Assembly: GCA_003008705.1 (NCBI GenBank)
Contig: PDUO01000031.1
Span: 620,001-684,000, forward strand
Length of the DNA: 64,000 nt
From: Pezicula radicicola
Lineage: Eukaryota > Ascomycota > Leotiomycetes > Helotiales > Dermateaceae
Reading direction: 5' to 3'
Shown here: piece by piece, positions 1 to 10,823 of the stretch
Position numbering within the stretch: the first letter of the stretch is position 1
Layout of the letters: the number at the start of each line of letters is the position of its first letter
Made by a program: the position numbers and the translations under genes
Notes under the pieces: model-generated
Databases searched by the model: none
Told to the model about the DNA's origin: nothing
The model's input: only the letters and a program-made list of their open reading frames with translations

Positions 1-2320
1 CAATATAATGGATGCGTGATCTACGATACTAAAAGCCGAAGTACACTCTACAAGGAAAATGTAACTGACGCCTAGATGCTGATTAAAACCTCCAATTACT
101 GACAATAGTTTGAACATGACTTCTGAAGGTCATGATTTCGAAGTCGAGAACGAGTACTGTAGTATTTGCAGTTCCGATATTCATACTATCATCACTGCCG
201 GTTGAGATGATCTTTTAACTACACTAATCAAACTTTCCATTCACATTAATCGAGACGCCTAAAAGCCCTGCTAGGTAAATCTTAGTTGTAACCACATACG
301 AGTACCAACTCTAATAGTCACCAAACGCTTTACTTAGAGACAAGTAGAAATAAAAAGTATTGGATGCAATTTCTCTTTGGTTACCCAAGGGCCCATCTTC
401 CCTTCATCCTACAAACCCTATACAATCCTGGATCTCTTTCTCCCATCCCCTCCCGGGAAAAATAGTCTCCAAATATATCTCGGTCCCAAACTCGCTGCAA
501 CTATCCCCTTCCGTTCTCCCGAGACACACACCTTCTCAACCCCAATCCAATACCCCGTCTCAAGACCGGAAAAACCAAACATCAAATTCGTCGCACGGGA
601 AGCCTCCATCAAGCCAAAAAAAATCAAAAGAAATACCCCTTAACAACTTATTTTCCCTCCAATCAAAAAGTCGAAATTGTCCCATTATAGAAACCTGTTG
701 TTCATTTTGGGACAGACTCGCTAAAACCCTTCGTTCTTTTCTATGTTTTCCGACAAGGGTAAATAGAAGGCGAATCAACACGACCCATGTCATCGGATCC
801 AGAAAGGCGCAATCTCGACATCTCTAACCCTCCACTTCCGATTCGAATCCAGTAGGAAGCCGTCGACGCTGAATGCGATAGTTCCATGATTTATACTTCA
901 TGTATCTATCCTCATTCAGAGCTCTGTGCTAGACGCAATTCCTAAACCCAACAGCTGTAAATCTAGTTTATTTAATCACGCAAGTATACAAAAGAAGAAG
1001 CTATGAGATATATTTGAATTCATAAAGAAAATAGCTATTATGATAGGAGTAACTAGGCTAAGATGTATTAACGAGAGATGGAATTGTTATTAAAGTCTAC
1101 CTACTTATAGGAGCTTATTAGCTACCTAACACCGTGATCTAAACTATAGTATTGTTTACCGCAACTATTCAACATCTTCTAAGGAATTTTTTTATAAAAA
1201 AAATACTACACGCTTTAGCTAAAGTAAGTTACTTAAATACCTGTTTATAAGCCTCTATTATTAAAATATAAATTTATACAACTAAGAATAAAATCACACC
1301 TAAACGGTAATAAGTTAGTAGCTTAACTTTTGTTTCTTTATTAGAACGAAATTATTAGCCTTGACTTTAGTTCTTAATTGTATCCTACTAGCTGTACAAG
1401 AAATAGGAGCTCTGGACTTTCACACTTCGACATTAAGTACTTTTATCCTAAGGATTCGGAAATATTCTATTATAACTTCATATATTAAGAATTGGTAGGG
1501 AGGTACTTGGATGAGGGATTAGTAGGTTATTAGCTAGTGTACATCATTCGTATTGTTTGTAAGGATTCCTGGCTCTGGGAATGTTGTCTTGGATTTGGAA
1601 GACGAAGGATTTGTGGGTGAGGATGTGCGAGGAGTAGCTAGTTGATTAACATACCAACGTGCTGAGGGCAATAGTTCTCATTGTTCGATTCACAGTCCTT
1701 ATAGTCCATACATGGCTGTACAGTACTTGGGTACAAACACCCACACAATCTCCAACTTTAACACTAATCTTACATGATTTCCCAACTCGAGTCCGTTACC
1801 TGAGAAATAACTTCAAAGCTAACATAGAGAGGTATTGACAATTTTGATTACCACCAGGTTTCTTAATAGTCAAATGCCTATAATCATGATAGTTATACAA
1901 AAATCTAAAAACTCGCGGTAGGGGTGAAAATCTTATCCTAAAGGGAGTACAACAGGCGGTAGACTAGTGAATCGCTTGTATTCAGATTAGTTACTACCTT
2001 ATATGAATCCGGAGTCACAACGCCACAAATTCATGCATCCGTTTACGCTAGCACTGAATATAAAATAGACTTTCAAAATAATAATAAGCTAACTTATAAC
2101 ATCCCGACTCACATACCCCACCCATTAATAAAACCACTGAATAACACCAATCTAACCAATCCCCTCCCCATCTATAAAAAGTACCTGTAATCTCCACCTC
2201 AACCAAAAAATAAACATCTCCCAAAACTTAAGAAACATACTACCGACATCAACTTCAAAAGGAAAAGAAAAGAAGGAAAAAAGACAAAATCGGGTTACTC
2301 GAAAACATAATACACCAACC
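1..2320. other. gene-poor AT-rich left flank
   Basis: No gene could be supported here. From about 880 to 2180 the DNA is clearly AT-rich, with stops in every frame, as expected of decayed repeat DNA in a fungus with repeat-induced point mutation. That origin is an inference, because no transposon protein remains readable. An open frame at 360-827 is low in complexity and matches nothing I recognise. Confidence 0.5.
2173..2180 (+). promoter_or_regulatory. TATA box of the 2321 gene
   Basis: TATAAAAA lies 141 bp before the ATG at 2321, a usual spacing for a fungal core promoter plus 5' leader. The stretch between is A-rich, like a leader. Confidence 0.5.
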
Positions 2321-2785
2321 ATGGTATTCCAAAAAGACTACTCCCAAGGTCTCAATATCCTCGATGATCTTTACGAAGGTCGAGTCCCTAACCCGGAATT
2401 CAACATCTTCCCCGGTCCAGGCTGGGGTACACCACCAGATCCACATCGTCGTCTTGATCGACTTAGTGTTGCTCAATACTCACATGCTTATCTGACTTGT
2501 AGCGATGATACACCCGATATTCCGCCACCTACAAGAAACAGTCAGAAAGTCACAAAAGAACTAAGTGAGGAAGGTGAGATTGAAGAAGTGGTAAAGAGAG
2601 AGGATGGGGGTGTTTCGGCTTTCAGAAGAATCTTGCAGGTTTTGGAGAGGTTGAAGGGGAGTAGTGAGATGTTGGAGGGATTGTTGAGGGAGAGGATTGG
2701 GGAGGAGGAGAAGGGGGAGAGGTTGGTAGGGGAGATTGATAGATTGGTTGGGAGACTTGGGGAGTGGAGGGAGAAGAACTGTTAA
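2321..2785 (+). CDS. hypothetical protein with C-terminal coiled coil
   Basis: Single-exon gene of 154 residues; I do not recognise the family. The start has a good fungal context (ACCATGG) and a TATA box upstream. Residues 1-60 are aromatic and proline-rich (FPGPGWGTPPDPHRR) and look like a conserved fungal orphan motif. Residues 75-152 are strongly charged (Glu/Arg/Lys with Leu/Ile spacing) and should form a coiled coil or long helix, suggesting a partner-binding role. There is no signal peptide or membrane segment. Codon use shifts from C-ending in the first half to G-rich in the second, so the coiled-coil part may have grown by repeat expansion. The function is unknown. Confidence 0.6.
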   Translation: MVFQKDYSQGLNILDDLYEGRVPNPEFNIFPGPGWGTPPDPHRRLDRLSVAQYSHAYLTCSDDTPDIPPPTRNSQKVTKELSEEGEIEEVVKREDGGVSAFRRILQVLERLKGSSEMLEGLLRERIGEEEKGERLVGEIDRLVGRLGEWREKNC

Positions 2786-3048
2786 GATAGTGGGGATGGG
2801 TAATGGATAAGGGGTTTTAGGTTTGGGAGGTTGATAGGATTTTGGTCTTAGTGGGCTTCAAGTAGATGTATTGAAAAACTTACAACGATTTTTTTTTGAA
2901 GTGATTGGGACCAGGATAACCCTAATATATATTGACAACTCAAGATTTCATTCCATCACCGTCGCTAATAGCCGAGTAGCCTACCACTTCCTCCTCTCAA
3001 GATCCACCCACCCAATAACAACCGTCTACAACACTAATAATATCCAAT

Positions 3049-4462
3049 TCAAGATCTCAAAAAATCCTTAACCTTATCCTCCCAAACCGGAGCCCTCTTA
3101 TACCTCCAAAAACCCGGCGCATTCCCCTCCCTCAACCCATCAATAGCAACCAACAATTCCCCCGCAAGCCCCTCATCTTTAATCCGTTGAAGCGGATAAA
3201 GATATAAATGAACAGATAAAATCCTCCCTCCACTTTTCGGTAGTGCAAATAATGTTTGTAGTTCACATCGGATATAGCAATTCGATATATCAATATCCGA
3301 AGCTGTTTCTGAAACTTCTTGACCTTCGTAAAGATGATATTCACCATCTTCGCAAAGACTAGCGTTTGTTGCTATTGCCCACTGATTTATTATTAGTATC
3401 TTTTTCACTTTTGAAAATTCTTCGAGGGTTAAAAGAGTAAAATCTTACATTTACACGATAAACAACCCTTCCAACCTCCAACCTCCCAAAATACCGATCC
3501 ATACTCTGCTGCAACTTATCTTCATAATGCGGAACCGGTCTATGAGCCTCTCGTAACTTCATTCCTAGTTTATCACCTGCGTCGAATCCGACTGGATAAC
3601 ACCAGACAAAGCTTTGAAGCGAATATCCATCTCCATCTGCTGCTGGGAGGAGCATTAGGAAGTCTTCATCGATGTTTATTGCTAGTAATCGGAGTGCTTC
3701 GATTGGATTGGATGGTGTTATGACAGGAAGATGATCTTGAGTTAGGATATTGAGGAGGTAGGTTGGTTTTGTGATTGGTGTTAATTTAAAGATTGTGGGG
3801 TATCTTTTTGGAAGGTATTCGGTTACGAAAAAGTCGTAGAGTTCGTTTACCATTGGGATGGCGTTTGGAAGGCATTTAAGAGCATTGGGATGAGTATCTA
3901 GGATCTTTTGACGTTCTTGCATTCGCTCGAGATATTGTTTGTCCATTTGTGTGATGAAGTTTATGTTGGTGTTTTGTAGACCTAAACGAGAGTTAGTTGA
4001 TAAAACACGGGAGACGGGACTTTACTAGTACTCACCCATGGTAAGGAAATATTTGCTATTAAATTTGTAAATCTGTCTTGGCTCAACTTTCTCCCAATCG
4101 AGGTCTGACAAGGGTTGGATTTCCCCCATAGATGAATATGGAGACTTTGGAAAACCATGCCCGAGCTTTTCTTCTACGGGTGAAGGTAGTGGCTTTGACT
4201 AATGTTAGCAAGTTTTTATTCTCAATTTTGATTATCGGTTTTGGCTCCGAAAATACATTCACATTTTGAATTTGTCTAGTAGGAAACGTATTGCGATAAT
4301 AGAGTTAATACACACCTTTGAGACTCCCCAAAACGGTCGCACCCTCCATGACCACCCCAAATCTGAGAGAAAAATCCCCAGGAACGTCGCTAACGTGGGA
4401 ATGAGGAAATAGTAAAGAGGCCATTGCGGGAGGCTAGTCAAGGCATCAGGTAAAATTGACAT
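3049..4462 (-). CDS. HRQ family (DUF3445) haem-dependent oxidative N-demethylase-like protein
   Basis: Four exons: 4316-4462, 4036-4198, 3449-3981 and 3049-3381, giving 391 residues, normal for fungal HRQ proteins. All junctions keep frame. The 3449/3381 join restores the family motif RVNWAI, and the 4036/3981 join restores FLTMGLQN. Residues about 16-36 form one hydrophobic segment (YYFLIPTLATFLGIFL), so the enzyme is probably anchored in a membrane. The family signatures HRPVPHYEDKL and IRCELQTLFALPKSG are present. Bacterial relatives are the alpha subunit of a haem enzyme that oxidatively demethylates dimethylamine; the fungal substrate is not established. The ATG at 4462 was chosen because the open frame upstream of it contains no other ATG. 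It shares a 448-bp promoter with the DUF1349 gene. Confidence 0.85.
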
Positions 4463-4910
4463 GACAGGAAGAATTCGAAGTGCTCGTAGTGCTGCAAAGC
4501 TCAATCACGCATTCATTCTATGATAGTTTATCACATTGAAGCTATGAATCAATATTCCCACGTGATTGTGAGTGCTGCGCCAACTGTTGTGTGTATATAA
4601 ACCAAAGCGCCGTGATTGGCTGAAGTTGCCGAAGTTGAGATATCAGGAACGCCGTGGCTATCTTCATGCTGTGGAGTGGCAATCAATTGTGGACTTCCCC
4701 ATCCTTGACTTCTTGAAGGTTTATGGAGGGGTAAGTTTTACTTCGCCATCCTCTTCATTGGTAATAGCGATTCTGGCTTCGGCGGCAACTATCGTTAGGA
4801 CTGAAGCGTGGTATGGTAAATCTAGCGAGCATTTTGAGATGCTTGCCTGAGTTAATAATATTCCATGTACATTTGAACCACCACATTCTTGAACAGAGAA
4901 AAGCTCTCCA
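4463..4910. promoter_or_regulatory. divergent promoter between HRQ and DUF1349 genes
   Basis: A 448-bp stretch lies between two outward-facing start codons. It has a TATA-like GTATATAAA near 4591-4600 reading rightwards. The open frames inside it are not gene-like. Shared control of the two genes is inferred from the layout only. Confidence 0.4.
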
Positions 4911-5630
4911 ATGTCTTCCCCTGCTAAATTGCTGCTCCTTAACCCCGACCCATCGCAAGAGCTCGTGTCGGATGAGAAAGACTTCACTTTAAAAATACCA
5001 CCAAAAACAGACATCTTCGCATCTCCAATCACCGGCTACTACTTTTCATCGCCCATCGCATACCAAATAATTCCCACCCTCAAATTCAAGAAGGCAAGAG
5101 CTACAATAACCATACCCTACACCTTGGACTCAAATCCAGAAACCAACGAAAATCCAACTTTGCAATTTGATCAAGCAGGACTCGTGTTTGTACTTCCAGA
5201 TCCAAGACATCAATTTCCATGCCTAGCACAACCCGGATCTGGAGGAGTGAAAACACCACATCCGAGGTGGATTAAAGCAGGAGTTGAGGTCTGGGAAGGA
5301 AGAGCGCTAGGAAGTATTGTGGCGAGAGAGAATTGGAGCGACTGGAGTTTATTTGAAGTTTCAGGTTCGCCAGGAATACCAGAAGTGACTGTGACGATTG
5401 AGATGGAGAGACTGGAAAACGCTTTGATGATATATAAGATTGATTCCGGGAAGAGGATACTGGTTAGGAAAGTACCATGGTGCTTTATAGTTGGGGAAAC
5501 GCAGGAGAATATCTGGATTGGGGCTTATGGTGCGAGACCTGATCCTTACGATGAGGCAAAAGGTCGCACTCTGGAAGCAACATTCAAAGACTTTGATATC
5601 AGCTACCATGAAGAGCAAGCCAGTATATAA
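4911..5630 (+). CDS. DUF1349 domain protein (concanavalin-like fold)
   Basis: Single-exon gene of 239 residues, close to the usual fungal DUF1349 (YesU-like) length. The family pattern is visible: an N-terminal strand region, QAGLVFVLPD around residue 88, WIKAGVEVWEGR around 124, an NWSDWSLFE segment near 147, and a C-terminal IGAYGARPDP. These proteins fold as a beta-jelly roll. Bacterial members bind or act on carbohydrate, but the fungal ones are uncharacterised. There is no signal peptide, so it is probably cytosolic. The first ATG of the frame was taken as the start. It is divergent from the HRQ gene and ends about 115 bp before the convergent aminotransferase stop. Confidence 0.85.
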   Translation: MSSPAKLLLLNPDPSQELVSDEKDFTLKIPPKTDIFASPITGYYFSSPIAYQIIPTLKFKKARATITIPYTLDSNPETNENPTLQFDQAGLVFVLPDPRHQFPCLAQPGSGGVKTPHPRWIKAGVEVWEGRALGSIVARENWSDWSLFEVSGSPGIPEVTVTIEMERLENALMIYKIDSGKRILVRKVPWCFIVGETQENIWIGAYGARPDPYDEAKGRTLEATFKDFDISYHEEQASI

Positions 5631-5747
5631 TGTGTAGTGAATGTAGAAAATAGCTCCGTGTTGGCGATGAAATCCTCTTCATCGCGAATCATATATGTGT
5701 TGAAGAGCGAATGAAGAAATATAAAAGTATACACGGGTATTCGCCGC

Positions 5748-7218
5748 TTAGTTTAAAGCAACTAAAGTATTGTGCCTCTCCAAAAATTTGCTGACACACT
5801 CCACAAATCTGTCCAGTTCACTTTTGGGCGTACCCAAGATCAAGGCAATACTTCCTCGTCTGGTAATCCAAAAGCCATCCTCCATCATCTCAATGAAGAA
5901 TAGGTCTTTGAGACCCCAATCCTCATCGATGGACTCCTTGCAGCTGATCTCAGTAGTCCCAGCCTGAGAGAAATGGACGGCGTTGAGAGCTCCTCTGCCT
6001 GTGACACTCATTTTGGTCCCCTTGGTAGCTTTTTGAAGGTCAGCGCGGAAGGAGTCGCCGAGCTTATTAAATTCTATGGCGACGGTAGGAGTCCAGATGT
6101 CATTAAGGCCGACAAATCCTGCATACATTGCAAGTGTATTGTTGTTGAAAGTGCCAGAGTGAGCGAGAGACGTCGGGGAGCGTGGGTCGTAAACAGCCAT
6201 GATCTCTTCCTTGCCACCGAATGCTCCAAATGCGAGGCCTCCTCCAAGATACTTACCAAATGTGGTAAGGTCGGGTGAAAGACCAACGATGGCCTGAAGC
6301 CCTCCGGGACCAAGCCTGGATGTCATTACTTCGTCAAGGATGAAAATAGCGCCGATCTGTGCTTGTTAGAACATATAAAAAGAGAAATCATTACAGTAAA
6401 GAATACCTTCTTTGCGCTTGTTTGCAACTGCAGTAAGAACTCATCCGTCCCAATTACACATCCTCCTGCGCCTTGCATGCCCTCAACAAGGACGGCTGCA
6501 ATATCATCCTGCTCAATCAACGCTTTTGCTCCTTCGACATCGTTGTATTTGCCGATGACCCATTCGTGCTTGTCCACGCCGTTCTCTTGAACGCCGTCCC
6601 AGAACCCAAGTACAGCACCGTGGTAACCACCAGTGAATACAACCACTTTCCGTTTGCCAGTAAAGTGTCTTGCTCCAGCCAGAGCATGGAGATTCGCCTC
6701 AGTCCCAGAGTTACAGAAGCGAACCTTATCTAAATGGAAGCGTGAACATATGAGCTTGGCGTGTGCTGATTCTTGTGCAATTGTAGCGCCTAGGTTGAGG
6801 CCAACGGTTGTGATTGTATTGATGAGAGACTTTTGGATCAGAGGATGAGAATGGCCGTATAGAGCCGCGGTCAGCTCTCCGACAAAGTCTGTATATCTAG
6901 GGAAATAGTCAGACTTTGAGAATGAACGGCGATTCCAGTGACTTACACATGATTGTCTTCATCAAAGACCTTGTAATCCTCGCCCTTCTTCATGCACAAT
7001 GGGAAGGGAGCAGAGTACAGAAGTGTTCGAGTATTCCCGCCAGGCAAATAACCGGTAGCTTCCTCAAACAGTCTTGCAGAGTTTGGATTTCTCTCGGCAT
7101 AGCGTTCTTTTGCTGCCAAAACTGCAGCTGTGAGCTCGGATGACGGCTTATACTGCGACTTCACGGTAAGACCCAACTCCGCCACAGGCGTAATTTCGGG
7201 AGAGTTTGCTTTTGGCAT
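5748..7218 (-). CDS. class III PLP-dependent aminotransferase (HemL-like)
   Basis: Three exons: 6947-7218, 6407-6896 and 5748-6356, encoding 456 residues. PLP fold type I signatures appear in order: CNSGTEAN (phosphate-binding), GGYHGAVLGF, VEGMQGAGG, the cofactor Asp motif DEVMTSR, and the Schiff-base lysine in TFGKYLGGG. The class resembles glutamate-1-semialdehyde aminomutase. Since fungi make 5-aminolevulinate by another route, it is more likely a transaminase for an omega- or beta-amino acid (inference). There is no targeting sequence. It diverges from the Zn2Cys6 regulator across 1.1 kb and shares the neighbourhood with an amino-acid permease, suggesting amine or amino-acid metabolism. 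Confidence 0.92.
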
Positions 7219-8360
7219 CTTTGAGATGATAAAAATGAGAATTCTACTTTTGGGTATGATATTAACTGCAAGTAGAAGAAGATGAAAAAGATCCCTTGGG
7301 TACTTTTTGCATGCAGTTTCTCATTGCTTTTCATCAATGTTTCGATCCCTCAACTAAAGAGTGCGTGGTTAGACGCCGAGAGCTGCTTGATTGGCTCATG
7401 ACGCCGGCCGACTGTATTGAGCAACAAATTCCGAACAGCAGAGTCACTGGCCCAAATCCGCTTTTGCTCCAGCAATAGGCTCTGATTCCGACTCGGACTT
7501 ACTGCCACTGCTACTGCCAACAGCTTCGCCGAAGACTACTTCGGTAAGAAAGCTTCTCTTGGGAGTGCGAACTAGACAAAACAAACCAAGACCTGCATAC
7601 AAAAGTCCAGTGATTTAGTAACAGAGGGGTCAATATTTCCCCTGAAGACACCCCTCTCGGCACTGGAAGCCTGTGAGATGCCTCCCTAAGCCCGTCGGTA
7701 GTCTCCCTTCTCGCCGCTGCGTGTTACCTACCTGTTCTCCCTGCAGAACTGCATTCTTGATTGTAGGACATTGACTGTACCAGTCCCAAAGTGTATATTA
7801 TTGACGTATAGTATCTGCGTCGTTTCTCCTTTCCTCCCAATGTGCAGGCGCTGTTGGGTAGGGTTCGGAGGGGGTCCGCTTGCGCAAGAAAGGGAGCACC
7901 GAACTTGTTACCGACGTGTAAGAGTAAACAATGTCTACTAGTACCTCGGGGACGATGGGTGGTGTTGCGCTACATGGGGTTGTTTTGCCTTGGATTGTGG
8001 TAGAAGCACAAGGTCGATGTTGTTGTTGTCGTTCTTACAGAGAGTACTACGCGACCTGTCTATACACACCCGACATGATGCTAGACAGACTCCAATTCTA
8101 TTTTAACCTCGGTCTTCAGCAAGCTCTCTTCTGCCCAATTCCAACAACGTTGAATGTTTCTACATCTCGCTCCAGACACTGAAAACAACCTGCAATCAGT
8201 CTTAAAATGGTTGGCCAATTGCTGTATTTAGCCATCATGCTGAAACCCAGAGGCATGCCTGATTGGAGTGCCAGCAGGAGTGGGGGTGTTGGCTGATCGC
8301 CGACTTGATAGCTTGTAGCACCGAGCTGTGCAGTTCTAACCCTTTTGCCAGACAGTCGCG
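7219..8360. promoter_or_regulatory. divergent intergenic region, aminotransferase / regulator
   Basis: A 1.14-kb stretch lies between two outward-facing genes, long enough for bidirectional control and long leaders. It is pyrimidine-rich and less AT-rich than other spacers. Short open frames at 7296-7478 and 7931-8182 show no family features, and I saw no clear paired CGG half-sites. Confidence 0.4.
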
Positions 8361-10766
8361 ATGACACCCTCAAGTGATGGTCAGATTGAACCTCGACGAG
8401 ATCTATCTAGCCAGCAGCGCAAGTCAAGTAAGTATGCAATCCACCTTTGGCCCTTCTTTCCGGTCTTCACCCCTGTTCCAATGCTGTGGCGTTGCTAGAT
8501 GCAACGAACGACTGATCCTTCGTCAGGCCATGCTGCTTGTGTCAATTGTCATTCAAGGAAAGTCAGATGCGATGCTCACAGGAGAGGATTCCCATGCTCC
8601 AATTGCATTTCATCGAGAAGACCCCATTGCCGAGTACACAAGAAGAAAAAACGTACACCTCATCGGCCTGTGGAGAACCCTGTTCCCATTAGACCTCAAA
8701 CCCAGGAAAATCATCTGGCAAATAGTGGTTCTATAACGGGCCTAGCATCTTCAATCCACCGCACGACTAGCTCGAGTCTTTCTTCACCTCTACATGAAGT
8801 CAATGCAACTCCAGGCTCTACAGCTACCGAGTCCGACAGGAGTGGGTTCCGACGACATTTAGTTGAGTTTCTTGATCAAGCCGACATTGGACATAGATCA
8901 ATTCAAAAAGGAGTGAGGATTACTTATGTCGGTAAGGACGTTTCTAATATCAATTTCCTGGTCCGGCAACGCGAAGGACGAGAAGACGAGACAGTACATC
9001 ATTTTCCAAGCGATGAGATAGCTCGTCAGTATATCACTCATGAGCCCGAACGTATGCCAAGGGAGGCTTTCATACTCCCAGAAAAGGCTGTAGCAGATGA
9101 GTTAGTAGAAGCCTACTTCACAAATATAAACCCCGGATGTCCTATTGTGGATGAGGATGTGAGTTTATAACTCCAGGCTTCCGGCTTATGACTACTCTGA
9201 TAATGGTGTCTAGATTTTCATGGCCCAGTACAAAAATAAAAACCCCTCAGATCCACCCTCTTTGCTAGTACTGCAGGCCATTCTTCTCGTCGGAGCTCAT
9301 GTGTCTCGCCATCGACCCGACCGAGATACGTTGAAAGCTACTTTCTTTCGGAGAGCAAAAATGTTGTTTGATGCTCGGCTAGAGAAAAATCGAGATGTTG
9401 TCGTTCAGGCTGCTCTTCTGCTTACTTGGCATTCCGACGGTGCTGAGGATATAGGGGCGGGGGCGTGGTATTGGACAGGCATTGCGGCCAGGATTGCGAC
9501 GGGCCTTGGTATGCATAGAGACGCTGGATCGAGCACGTTGATCCACCACGACCTAAGAACATGGAGGAGGACTTGGTGGATTCTTGTACAGTTCGATGTG
9601 ATGGTATCTTTATCTCACGGTAGGCCGCAAGCAATGTAGGTCTTGGCTAACATATTAAGATGTTTTTGTGCTGATAAATTTCAAGTAACTTGGACGAATG
9701 CGATGTCAAGTCTTTGACAGCCTCTGATTTTCAAGGGTGTGGGCCGCGGGTTAATATTGACTTCGTGGTTAAATATACTGAACTCTGTCTCCTGATATCC
9801 AAAGCTCTCAAGGAACGGTTTGGTCTGAGAGTCAGCCGTGAGGAACGAAAAGCAGCTCTAGGCAATGCGGATGAGGCCCTTGCAAACTGGTGCCTGTCAT
9901 TGCGCCCTTCTTTACAGATGCGATCATCCGACATGGATGTGTGGTCTGCGACACTCCATCTCTCATACAATAACTTCCTCATATTACTACATAGGCCGCA
10001 CCCTAAAGCATCGCAGAGGTCCAATGATTATGGACCGAACGATGGCGATATATGTAGTGCTGCTGCCAACACTGTGGCCACCATCTTCGAAGACTTACGA
10101 GAAAAAGATAGGATCAGATACCTCTGGATTTCAGATGTCAACGCTCTCTTTACTGCCATGATACAGGTTAGCGTAGAGCTCCGCTTTTCAAATCCAGTTC
10201 TCGCTATCAATGCTTTGAGACGTTTTGATTCGACATTATGCTCGCTTCGAAAGCTGGCTGAATATTGGATCAATGCTGAGTCTATCTTACGCATTTTCGA
10301 AGAAAGTTCCCAAATTCAACATGTAGTACGTTTGGGGAAAGGTGCTAAGGACTGTGGCGAATTACAGCCTGCTCGAGAGTATTCAGAGAGTAGATCCAGG
10401 AGCAGAAGTCAACAGCGCACCGCGACGCTTAATCAGCCGACAAGTCAATTCCAGTCTGCCCCAAGTGCATCGCAGGCACACCAAGTACAGACCTGGGCAG
10501 TAGAGGAGCAGTCTGATCTTGATGTCCTAGCAGCTGCCGCTAATGCTGCAAGCGACTTGTCTGGTGGACAGATGCAACAGTTACAAACAGGCGATCAACA
10601 AAATGATTGGGGACACTTTATATCTACCAATATCTCCGAGCCGAACCAGATGCTCTTAAGCCCTGACATCATGCAACTAGACAACGAGTGGAGGGAAATA
10701 TATTGGCAAGAGCCGGGTATTCCTGGCTCGTTTGGGGACGGTTATTTGGCTGGTAATGCCTTTTAA
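8361..10766 (+). CDS. Zn2Cys6 transcription factor with fungal-specific domain
   Basis: Four exons: 8361-8427, 8527-9158, 9214-9635 and 9686-10766, encoding 733 residues. Joining 8427 to 8527 gives RKSSHAACVNCHSRKVRCD, so the zinc cluster starts near residue 25: Cys-x2-Cys-x6-Cys, then PCSNC and a final Cys, followed by a basic HKKKKR stretch. The central region carries the fungal-specific regulatory domain, with the hallmark HGRPQAIN recreated across the 9635/9686 join. The C-terminal 130 residues are Gln/Ser-rich, like an activation region. It is a nuclear DNA-binding regulator. Its position between the aminotransferase and the BVMO, with only 57 bp to the convergent BVMO stop, makes it the obvious local regulator candidate. 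The ATG at 8361 fits better than the one at 8377, which would need a start inside another frame. Confidence 0.88.
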
Positions 10767-10823
10767 GGCTTGAAAAGCAAAATTCTTTGGGCAAATAATT
10801 GCAATTGAACCTGATCTACATAT

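Noticed and set aside
360..827. 155-codon open frame on the + strand
   Set aside because: Low-complexity Ser/Pro/Lys composition, no domain, overlapping open frames on both strands and no promoter signs.
4572..4850. 92-codon frame in the HRQ/DUF1349 promoter
   Set aside because: It lies between two divergent start codons, has an antisense rival of equal length and no recognisable sequence.
7931..8182. 83-codon frame before the first regulator
   Set aside because: No family features; more likely part of the regulator's promoter or leader.
8374..8736. 120-codon frame overlapping the first regulator
   Set aside because: It is another frame of the zinc-cluster exons; the spliced 8361 start gives a complete Zn2Cys6 motif.
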